From: JBCBKZ01 sp039026975 | GTDB lineage: Bacteria; Bacteroidota; Bacteroidia; J057 | Direction of reading: 5' to 3' | DNA: 9,429 nt | NCBI GenBank assembly: GCA_039026975.1 | Contig: JBCCLI010000254.1 | Coordinates: forward strand, 1-9,429 | Shown: in pieces, positions 1 to 5,745 of the stretch | Layout: the number at the start of each line of letters is the position of its first letter | Position numbering within the stretch: the stretch's first letter is position 1 | Notes under the pieces: generated by a model | Seen by the model: the letters and a program-made list of their open reading frames with translations, nothing else | Databases searched by the model: none | What the model was told of the DNA's origin: nothing | Made by a program: the position numbers and the translations under genes

Positions 1-328
1 GAGTCTGGGATGTAAATTCTCACGCAAAGCCGCTAAGTCGCAAAGAGATCTCCCTTAAGTTAATTACTTTTCAAAATTAATAGCTTTCGGGGCTGGCCGT
101 TCCTCCACGGGTTGTGGCCGGGAATGTGAGATGCATTGGAGGGACAAAAGCGTTTTTTCTTCTTTTTGGGGCGACTGCCAAAAAGAAGTCCCGCTGAAGG
201 CGTCGTAGCACAGGAACGTTACTTAGGGAAAGACTCAATGATAACTAAATAGCGTTCGCAAAGAGATCCCAGCTAACCTTACAAGTAATTCGCGACAAGC
301 TCACCGGGATGATAGCGTAAGGGAAGTC
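1..328. other. Gene-free stretch with structured repeats
   Basis: No convincing reading frame is seen here. The left part carries a near-tandem motif (cgcaaag, cgctaag, cgcaaag at 23-45) of a kind I have the impression is common between genes in Bacteroidota. The middle part (about 85-257) holds several inverted repeats, described separately. The rest, 269-328, is the 3' flank of the mannanase gene and shows no clear hairpin followed by a T-run for that minus-strand gene. The stretch therefore looks like a dispersed intergenic element rather than decayed coding DNA, but copy number cannot be judged from one window. Confidence 0.5.
38..268. repeat. Structured element bracketed by 13-bp direct repeats
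   Basis: The 13-mer tcgcaaagagatc occurs exactly at 38-50 and 256-268. Between the copies lie two inverted repeats. The first is a perfect 11-bp pair, cttctttttgg (159-169) and ccaaaaagaag (178-188), with an 8-nt loop; an outer ggga/tccc pair (141-144 with 189-192) closes it, and a small aaaa-gcg-tttt hairpin (146-156) fits in the side bulge. The second is gaacgttacttag (214-226) with ctaaatagcgttc (245-257), giving 11 Watson-Crick pairs, one G-U and one mismatch. This could be a dispersed palindromic repeat, a small non-autonomous mobile element or a structured transcript. The pairings are seen directly; the nature of the element is inferred. Confidence 0.45.
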
Positions 329-1333
329 CTATCCAATCTCGCCTTTATACCAATTTGTCAAAACCTGCTCGGCAGGCTTCCCTTTGGGTGTGTAGAAATG
401 GGCGTATTGGCTGCCGCCGTCCATGAAGTCTCCGGTAGAAGGGTTGTCCCACCACCACCAAAACACGCCATGTAGCCATTCTTCATCCGCAAAGGCTTCA
501 AAAAAGGCCTGATAGTAGTTGGCTTGTTCCTGCCAGTCCTCGTAGGGAGTTTCTTCGTATGCCCATGGACGGGTGGCTGCACCCAGGTAACTACATACGC
601 CTAATTCCGTGAAGAGAATGGGAAGATCAGGATGATGTGCCGCTCGCCAGGCTACCAGTTGGTCTATCTGCTTTCGCCAGCCCTCCATCATGCTTTCTAC
701 TGAGCTCTTGGGCTGCTCAGCTACAGCAAAGTAGGCATCTACGCCTATATAATCTACGTGATCCCAGAAGAGGACCTTATCATAGCCTATATCACCATTA
801 AAGTTGGCGGAGTAGGTCAGCTTCCCTTTGTAAACTTCCTTGACCTTATCTATGACTTTCACCCAGCGCTTTTGGGTTCTCTTTCTCCCCAAGGTATTCT
901 CACAACCTACAGAGAATAGTTCTACTCCCTCCTCTTCGGCTATCTCAGCAAAGTGGGTAATGAAGGCTTCATAAAACTGAAACCATTTCTTTTTACTATC
1001 AGGGTTAAATTCTCCCCGCCAGGTATGGTCATAGGCATCCACAAAAGGCTTGAGCATAACCTTCATCCCTTTCTCATGAATGTATCGGATGATATGTCGT
1101 AAAGATTCATCTGAAGGTGTTTTATCAGGATGTGCCAAGATGATGTTGGCATACTTCCCTTGCTGCCACCAGCCTACTGCCAAGGCTACCCATTCGGTTC
1201 CGGTTTCAGCTAGTCTGTCTATGGAAGCATTGGAAGCATCAGTAAGGAATACATCCTTATGAAATCCAGCATAGGTCATGCCTTTCATAAAAGCAGGACG
1301 TGCAAAGATGGTGGTCTGATAAGAGCGAGGCAT
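329..1333 (-). CDS. GH113-like beta-1,4-mannanase
   Basis: A 334-residue glycoside hydrolase with the pattern of family GH113, single-domain TIM-barrel enzymes that cut beta-1,4-mannan or mannooligosaccharides with retention of configuration. Visible landmarks are KGMTY near the N-terminus (17-21), the strand motif KVMLKPFVD (91-99) followed by WRG (105-107), VGCEN with the likely acid/base Glu145, the strand DYIGVDAYF (194-202), and LFTELG with the likely nucleophile Glu243. A Trp-rich run (FWWWWDNP, 291-298) would line the sugar-binding cleft. No signal peptide or lipobox is seen, so the enzyme is probably cytoplasmic and acts on imported oligosaccharides. The gene starts 14 nt after the repeat-protein gene on the same strand, so the two probably form an operon. 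No SusC/SusD or other mannan genes are visible. The family call is confident; exact substrate is not. Confidence 0.85.
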   Translation of the reverse strand: MPRSYQTTIFARPAFMKGMTYAGFHKDVFLTDASNASIDRLAETGTEWVALAVGWWQQGKYANIILAHPDKTPSDESLRHIIRYIHEKGMKVMLKPFVDAYDHTWRGEFNPDSKKKWFQFYEAFITHFAEIAEEEGVELFSVGCENTLGRKRTQKRWVKVIDKVKEVYKGKLTYSANFNGDIGYDKVLFWDHVDYIGVDAYFAVAEQPKSSVESMMEGWRKQIDQLVAWRAAHHPDLPILFTELGVCSYLGAATRPWAYEETPYEDWQEQANYYQAFFEAFADEEWLHGVFWWWWDNPSTGDFMDGGSQYAHFYTPKGKPAEQVLTNWYKGEIG

Positions 1334-1347
1334 GATTGAAGGATTAA

Positions 1348-1809
1348 TTATTCATCTGGCTTTTTAGGGTCTTCTTCTATTTTTAGCAATAAGATCATTA
1401 CTGCGGCAGCCCCAAGTGCCATGATATGGGGTGATTCTGTAGTGGCTAGGGGTTTCTCAAACCAGTTTTTGTCATCTCCCTCGTACACTTCATTATTAAT
1501 GATGGTGGCTATGGGGCTTTCCCATCTTCCCTTCTTCTTCCCTTTATACACCTTACGATCTACTACAATAGCCAGAGGCTTCTCCAGCCAATTTTTCTCC
1601 CCATCATAGATTTTATTCTCTATAATGGTCAGAATAGGTTCCTCAAACCATCCTTTCTTTCCTCTAAATACTTCTCCTGCTATTAGGGTAGCTAATGGCG
1701 CTTCAAACCAGCCTTTTTCTCCTTTATAAATTTCAGTTTCCATGATGTGTGTTCCCAATTCTATTGATTTGCTGTAGGCATTCGGTTGAAAATACACATT
1801 TACCTTCAA
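1348..1809 (-). CDS. Five-repeat WFE protein with C-terminal hydrophobic tail
   Basis: A 153-residue protein I cannot assign to a characterised family. Residues 26-125 are five tandem repeats of 20 residues (the fourth has 21) with the pattern (E/K)(I/V)Y-x-G-x-K-x-W-(F/L)-E-x-P-(L/I)-A-x-(I/V)-(I/V), starting at residues 26, 46, 66, 86 and 107. Each repeat looks like a pair of short beta strands joined by a turn, resembling MORN-like or '4-fold beta flower' repeats. After the last repeat comes a hydrophobic stretch of about 14 residues (129-142) and a charged tail (KIEEDPKKPDE), so the protein could be tail-anchored, although the segment is short for a membrane span. The first 22 residues fall outside the repeat pattern; Met23 (codon 1741-1743), just before repeat 1, is a plausible alternative start. 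It lies 14 nt upstream of the GH113 gene and is probably cotranscribed with it. Confidence 0.7.
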   Translation of the reverse strand: MKVNVYFQPNAYSKSIELGTHIMETEIYKGEKGWFEAPLATLIAGEVFRGKKGWFEEPILTIIENKIYDGEKNWLEKPLAIVVDRKVYKGKKKGRWESPIATIINNEVYEGDDKNWFEKPLATTESPHIMALGAAAVMILLLKIEEDPKKPDE

Positions 1810-1862
1810 GGCTTATGATATCTTTCCATATATTTTAGAAGAGAATCAACAAATCTTATCTA

Positions 1863-2471
1863 ATGAAGCTTTTCCCAGGACAGTTATTAAGTCATTGTTG
1901 GCAGCAGGAGATAGCACCTCTGTACCAAGGGGGAATGATTTCTGGAAAAGAAGACTTGATAGCGGCCATCTACCATTTTATCCGGTCTGAAGTTGACTAT
2001 GGGTACTGGCCGTGGCTTTCACCAGAACTCCATTTTTCCAAAAGGGATCAGCCGTTGCATATCTGGCTAGAGGACTATATGGTGCAAAATAAAGTGGGCC
2101 ATTATAAGCCTGACATTTTAATTAGCTGTGAAGGAGAAATCATTGCTGCTCTGATGATTGCTTTCTCCCCCACAGATTATTTGGATTACCGAAAAAGCAT
2201 GGAGTTTCTTTCAGCTATTTCACGTTTAGCTGGTAGAGCCTATCTACATCTTAATATTCTCCCAGATAAAGGGGGGAAGGATCCTTCTACTTTGTATTTG
2301 ATTTCGGAAGAGATTAGATTGGTTTATGCTGTAATAGGAAAAAAAGGAGCTTTTGCACTGGATACTGCTGCTATTAAGAAAGAGTTTCCCTTGTTGTATG
2401 CTCCTACTTATTTTCTTCATTTAACGGCCTCTATTCAAGATCAGAAAGTAACCTTCAACGCCAAAGATTAA
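1863..2471 (+). CDS. Protein with degenerate PD-(D/E)XK nuclease-like core
   Basis: A 202-residue cytoplasmic protein without signal peptide or membrane segment. Residues 31-115 follow the layout of the PD-(D/E)XK nuclease fold: a helix with an acidic residue (Glu43 in RSEVDYGYW), then KPDILIS (82-88) giving a Pro-Asp on a beta strand, a turn, and a second strand IIAALMIAF (93-101). In active enzymes that second strand reads like A-x-E-x-K; here the two positions are Met98 and Ala100, so the metal-binding Glu and the Lys are missing. If the fold assignment is right, the protein binds rather than cuts. The assignment rests on pattern only. The start ATG lies 53 nt from the divergent minus-strand gene; TATCTTTC at 1819-1826 is a one-mismatch -7 candidate. 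The next gene begins 2 nt after its stop, implying translational coupling. Confidence 0.65.
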   Translation: MKLFPGQLLSHCWQQEIAPLYQGGMISGKEDLIAAIYHFIRSEVDYGYWPWLSPELHFSKRDQPLHIWLEDYMVQNKVGHYKPDILISCEGEIIAALMIAFSPTDYLDYRKSMEFLSAISRLAGRAYLHLNILPDKGGKDPSTLYLISEEIRLVYAVIGKKGAFALDTAAIKKEFPLLYAPTYFLHLTASIQDQKVTFNAKD

Positions 2472-2473
2472 CG

Positions 2474-3946
2474 ATGTCTACCTCCTCTTGCTGTCGTAAG
2501 CTGGTTTCTATAAACATCCTAGTGTTCCTTTTTTGCCTTCCCAATTGGGTATGGGGACAATGGGAGGAAGCCACGCCATTATTTATTACTAAGGATACTA
2601 CCAAGCAGGTCATAGGCAAAGAGCACTTTACCATAAGTGCTGACCAAAGGCTACATCTCATTTATCAGGAAATTCCCATAGCAGGTGGAAGCGCCCTTTT
2701 CTATACACAAAGAGAAGCTAACGGAGGGTGGACCTCTCCCACTTTTATAAACCAAGATGGCCTGCTGGTATTTAATGCTTCCCTATCCACCCATCCTACC
2801 CTATCTGATCCGTACATAGCCTACCAGGCAAACCAAAACGCTGAAAGTGAAATCGTATTTGCTTTTAGGACCTTGGATGATATATGGCTAACAGAGCAAC
2901 TCACAGAAAATAATCTCCTAGACATTAGTCCCAGCATCAAAGCTGACCCTACAGGAGGAATACATATCTGCTGGGTCAGGGAGCAAGAGGATGGTGAATT
3001 CATTCTCATGTACGCCTACAGAGCCTCAGAAAATAGTGGATGGAATATTTCTCGCATCCCTGACGCTCTTCCAGGAGAATTAGGGGAGGCTGCTAATCCC
3101 ATCTTGGCCGTAAATGATGCGGGAGAAGTACATATCACCTTCAGAAGTGGAAGAATAACTAGCTTACGAATCTCCTACGCTTACCTCAGTGAACAGGAGG
3201 CGGAATGGGAGGTAGAAACCCTCCCCATCTATAATTCAAATGAGTTTGAACATGCCTTGGCTATTGATATTGATGGAAGACCTAAGGTGGTCATTGGGGG
3301 ACTTTTCTCCAATAATAACTGGCGGGTATATGAGCAGAAGAGAAATGAAGAGGGAGAATGGCGTGAAAGAAAAGTAATTGTGAGTTCCGGTAGGGGGGGA
3401 CTTTCTTCCTTTTGGATAGACGAGCAAGGATTTACCCATATTCTGATCAATGTTCTATTTAATAGTGTTCCTAATGGAAGAGTAAACTATTATGAGAATA
3501 CTTCTGGTAGTTACCGGGTAAGGGTTCTCATGGGAAATGGAGTGGTCTTCTCTAATGTTGTGAATAATGCTACGGTAGTCATGAATCCGGCTGGGCAAGC
3601 ATTTTGTGCCGCTTACCTGGGACTAACACCAGAGCAGCAGGACATAGTAGTTTTTGGTTCAGAAAATATGATCGCAACTTCCATTTCTTCTCCTATAATA
3701 TCTAGTCCTATTAGTGTTTATCCTAATCCTACTCAACAAGTCATCCACATTGATATTCCAGCAAACGTAAGCTTCACGGAAGTATCCCTTCACAGAATAG
3801 ACGGTAGCAAAGTATTATCTAAACGCTTTTCAGGAAATGGTGGCCAAGCTTACACGCTTGATGTTAGCACAGTAAGAGCAGGCATATACATGCTTCAAAC
3901 TACACTTGATGGCCGTGTCATTCATCAGCTCATGGTAAAAGAGTAG
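2474..3946 (+). CDS. Secreted beta-propeller-like protein with T9SS sorting domain
   Basis: A 490-residue exported protein. Residues 1-28 are a signal peptide: a basic start, the hydrophobic run LVSINILVFLFCL, and likely cleavage after VWG-28. Residues 52-394 show seven repeats of about 40-50 residues, each with a strand near D-x-x-G-x-x-H-(I/L)-x-(F/W/Y) and often ending in a Trp-rich strand such as GWTSP (85-89), GWNIS (189-193) or EWEVE (244-248). This is the pattern of a seven-bladed BNR/sialidase-like or lectin-like propeller; repeat starts are near 52, 104, 151, 206, 256, 308 and 361. No sialidase catalytic set was recognised. Residues 413-490 match a type A T9SS C-terminal sorting domain (VYPNP at 415-419, AGIYMLQ at 469-475), so the protein should cross the outer membrane and be released or surface-attached. 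It probably shares an operon with the gene 2 nt upstream. Confidence 0.85.
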   Translation: MSTSSCCRKLVSINILVFLFCLPNWVWGQWEEATPLFITKDTTKQVIGKEHFTISADQRLHLIYQEIPIAGGSALFYTQREANGGWTSPTFINQDGLLVFNASLSTHPTLSDPYIAYQANQNAESEIVFAFRTLDDIWLTEQLTENNLLDISPSIKADPTGGIHICWVREQEDGEFILMYAYRASENSGWNISRIPDALPGELGEAANPILAVNDAGEVHITFRSGRITSLRISYAYLSEQEAEWEVETLPIYNSNEFEHALAIDIDGRPKVVIGGLFSNNNWRVYEQKRNEEGEWRERKVIVSSGRGGLSSFWIDEQGFTHILINVLFNSVPNGRVNYYENTSGSYRVRVLMGNGVVFSNVVNNATVVMNPAGQAFCAAYLGLTPEQQDIVVFGSENMIATSISSPIISSPISVYPNPTQQVIHIDIPANVSFTEVSLHRIDGSKVLSKRFSGNGGQAYTLDVSTVRAGIYMLQTTLDGRVIHQLMVKE

Positions 3947-3966
3947 CCTCTTACTAGCAGTAAAAA

Positions 3967-3999
3967 GAGGGATCCCTTCCTGTTAAGAAAAGATCCCTC
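3967..3999 (-). terminator. Intrinsic terminator for the AhpD-like gene
   Basis: The perfect inverted repeat gagggatc (3967-3974) / gatccctc (3992-3999) has a 17-nt loop. Read on the minus strand it is followed by TTTTTA, which makes it a Rho-independent terminator for the minus-strand gene ending at 4022. On the plus strand the stem is not followed by a T-run, so for the gene ending at 3946 it would be at most a weak or Rho-assisted stop. Confidence 0.6.
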
Positions 4000-4015
4000 C
4001 GTTGAATGTCAACGG
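3999..4015. repeat. Second hairpin between convergent genes
   Basis: ccgttga (3999-4005) and tcaacgg (4009-4015) form a perfect 7-bp stem with a 3-nt loop, directly abutting the neighbouring terminator stem and sharing base 3999 with it. No T-run follows on either strand. It may stabilise the 3' end of the plus-strand transcript or halt transcription of that gene. Confidence 0.45.
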
Positions 4016-4021
4016 TAAAGC

Positions 4022-4573
4022 TTAGGCTGAGGCTGTTTCTAACTCAGGAGCAACGGGAAAATCTATGCCTATCTGAGTGATGTTGTGGATGTAGTTAGCC
4101 AAGATTTTATCTGATACCAGGGTAACTAAATCTACCAATGCGCCTTCATCATATCCTAGATCAAAGAATCTATTCAATAAGTCCTGAGAAGGCTTACCGT
4201 GGGTACGCTGGATGTCTGCAGCCAAGTTGGTCAGAACATTGAGCTTCTCGTCTGCATGAGTTCCGCTTCTAAGCTGAACAGCTTCCTCATCTGTAAATCC
4301 ATTCATTTTAGCTAAGGCAGTATGTGCGCTCTGGCAATATTTACAACCGTTCACCTGACTTACGGCCAAATACACAGCTTCTCTTTCTTTAGTCTTGAAT
4401 GTTCCTTGTCCCTGTGCCTGCTGGAAAGCCAGATAACTCTGTAGGGCATTAGGAGAATGACCTATGTAAGCGTAAAGATTAGGGACAAAACCCAGGCCTT
4501 TTTCAAGGTTTTCGAAGATGGCTTTGGAACCTTCTTTGGCGGTTTCTTTGGTTGGGATGCTGTAAGTACTCAT
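4022..4573 (-). CDS. AhpD-like carboxymuconolactone decarboxylase family protein
   Basis: A protein of the CMD/AhpD fold, 183 residues from the start chosen here. Counting from that Met, the active-site signature is Cys77-x-x-Cys80-x-x-x-His84 (GCKYCQSAH), with Glu65 twelve residues before the first Cys. This matches the Glu/Cys/Cys/His proton-relay layout of AhpD, so a thiol-based peroxidase or disulfide reductase activity in the cytoplasm is likely; the natural substrate is unknown. An in-frame ATG at 4601-4603 would add ten residues (MIHSLFNNSI) that look like translated leader. The internal Met followed by STYSIPTKE is preferred, and a near-match -7 box (CATCTTTG on the minus strand, 4614-4621) would leave almost no leader for the longer form. 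It follows the AraC-family gene on the same strand and is probably controlled by it. Confidence 0.85.
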   Translation of the reverse strand: MSTYSIPTKETAKEGSKAIFENLEKGLGFVPNLYAYIGHSPNALQSYLAFQQAQGQGTFKTKEREAVYLAVSQVNGCKYCQSAHTALAKMNGFTDEEAVQLRSGTHADEKLNVLTNLAADIQRTHGKPSQDLLNRFFDLGYDEGALVDLVTLVSDKILANYIHNITQIGIDFPVAPELETASA

Positions 4574-4630
4574 AATTGAATTGTTAAAAAGTGAATGAAT
4601 CAAAAGAACAATTCAAAGATGGCGGGATGA

Positions 4631-5521
4631 TCAGCTGTTTTCATTAACCATTCTTCCCTCGGACTTATCAATTTTTCCCGAAAGCTCCTCTTTATACTTT
4701 TGGACAAAGAGAGAAGGGGTCATTTCCACTATTTTCTTGAAGATCCTGTTGAAATGGCTGACCTCTTCAAAGCCTAATTCATAAGCTACTTCCTTTATGC
4801 TCATGTCTGTATATATCAGCAGTCGCTTAGCTTCCAGGATGAGACGCTCGTGAATGATTTTCAGAGGTGGGTGAACATTGTACTTTTTGAAGATATTAGT
4901 TAGGGTTTTAGGAGAACGATTCAATAGATCCGCATAATCCTGCACCTGATGGAGCTTCTTAAAATTTCTTTCTAGTTGTAGATGAAAGTTTCTGATCAGA
5001 TCCCACTCCTTCTCACTTCCCTGGTCTACCATGGCATGCTGGGACTTGTGGAGACGGGTACAGATGATGATAAAACGGGTCAGTAGCATGCGGAGCATTT
5101 CTCCCTGCACCTTATCATGGGTAGCCAATTCGTCCCCAAAGACCTTTAGGAGTAAATCCAGCTTTTCATGATTCCCCCGATCCAGTTTGATAGATAAGTC
5201 CCAATTAGAGTTGAAAAACAGTACGCCTACACAGGAAACTTCTTCATCGTGATCCACTATGCAGTAGAATTCTCTATTAAACCTGATGATCTGCAGGTCT
5301 CCTGCCTGCTTTAAGTGTACTTTTTGATCAGGGGTGAGAAAAAGAATACTGGAATCCTTCAGGCTTATGGGGATGGTGTCTACTTCCAGTAAGGTCTCGC
5401 CGGACTTATTCCAGAAAATGGTAAACAACCTCTCCTCCGTATCCAGATGAAGGATGGCAGGATCAGCTTTATCACAGACGTAAAGTTGAGCAGAAGATCG
5501 CGTTTCCTGATAGGTGATCAT
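4631..5521 (-). CDS. AraC-family transcriptional regulator
   Basis: A 296-residue regulator. Residues about 1-105 form a beta-rich, cupin-like sensing half (for example LFTIFWNKSGE and DSSILFLTPDQKVHL). Residues about 176-278 are the AraC/XylS DNA-binding domain with two helix-turn-helix units: the first around DYADLLNRSPKTLTNIFKKY (195-214), the second in the highly typical SIKEVAYELGFEEVSHFNRIFKK (241-263), followed by TPSLFVQKY (268-276), which in the family usually reads TPxxYR. The ligand cannot be read from the sequence. The AhpD-like gene begins 57 nt after its stop, and the pairing of an AraC regulator with a CMD-family gene is one I have the impression recurs in Bacteroidota, so local control of that gene is the simplest inference. 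No confident promoter was found upstream; TTACTTTG (minus strand, 5662-5669) is a one-mismatch -7 candidate. Confidence 0.9.
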   Translation of the reverse strand: MITYQETRSSAQLYVCDKADPAILHLDTEERLFTIFWNKSGETLLEVDTIPISLKDSSILFLTPDQKVHLKQAGDLQIIRFNREFYCIVDHDEEVSCVGVLFFNSNWDLSIKLDRGNHEKLDLLLKVFGDELATHDKVQGEMLRMLLTRFIIICTRLHKSQHAMVDQGSEKEWDLIRNFHLQLERNFKKLHQVQDYADLLNRSPKTLTNIFKKYNVHPPLKIIHERLILEAKRLLIYTDMSIKEVAYELGFEEVSHFNRIFKKIVEMTPSLFVQKYKEELSGKIDKSEGRMVNENS

Positions 5522-5649
5522 GAATACTAGTTGGCAAAGAATGTCATAAAGAAATGTCTCTCAGCTAGCAAATGTTTACGTATAAGGTCAGCCATATTTG
5601 TAAAAGGAGATATAATTATGCTTGTAGAATCTTGACGGCTTGGCGTGAA

Positions 5650-5657
5650 TACATTTG
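5650..5657 (+). promoter_or_regulatory. -7 box of a Bacteroidota-type promoter for the ATPase gene
   Basis: TACATTTG matches the Bacteroidota -7 consensus TAnnTTTG exactly and is followed by ca, as often seen. Transcription would start near 5664 and leave a leader of about 65 nt that contains the left arm of the inverted repeat around the start codon. No good -33 TTTG lies at the expected 19-21 nt spacing, which lowers confidence. A one-mismatch -7 box on the opposite strand (5662-5669) faces this one. Confidence 0.5.
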
Positions 5658-5708
5658 CACGCAAAGTAATTTGAGTTATCTGACAAATTTCCAAAAAATC
5701 AAAAATAG

Positions 5709-5745
5709 TGTTACTTTTTGACAGAAATAAATGCAAAAAGTAACA
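5709..5745 (+). promoter_or_regulatory. Perfect 12-bp inverted repeat around the ATPase start codon
   Basis: tgttactttttg (5709-5720) and caaaaagtaaca (5734-5745) are exact reverse complements separated by 13 nt. The ATG of the downstream gene (5731-5733) is the last three bases of the loop, and codons 2-5 form the right arm. As DNA it would suit a dimeric operator at the 5' end of the transcript; as RNA it would form a hairpin presenting or hiding the ribosome entry region. Either reading suggests local control of the ATPase gene. The repeat is seen directly; the function is inferred. Confidence 0.55.

Noticed and set aside
358..582. Second minus-strand frame inside the mannanase gene
   Set aside because: It lies wholly within the well-supported GH113 gene in another frame and shows no domain.
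1421..1609. Plus-strand frame opposite the repeat-protein gene
   Set aside because: It mirrors the repetitive minus-strand gene; its own repeats are only the reverse complement of the WFE repeats.
4574..4603. Ten-residue N-terminal extension of the AhpD-like protein
   Set aside because: The residues look like translated leader, and the internal Met gives a normal family N-terminus; the upstream -7-like box also favours the internal start.
5668..5689. Inverted repeat aatttg / caaatt
   Set aside because: Six AT-rich base pairs with a 10-nt gap are expected by chance in this AT-rich spacer.
5527..5736. Minus-strand open frame of 69 residues between the AraC and ATPase genes
   Set aside because: It covers the ATPase promoter box and palindrome, has no recognisable domain and a composition typical of translated spacer. 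Its end 6 nt before the AraC start is probably chance.
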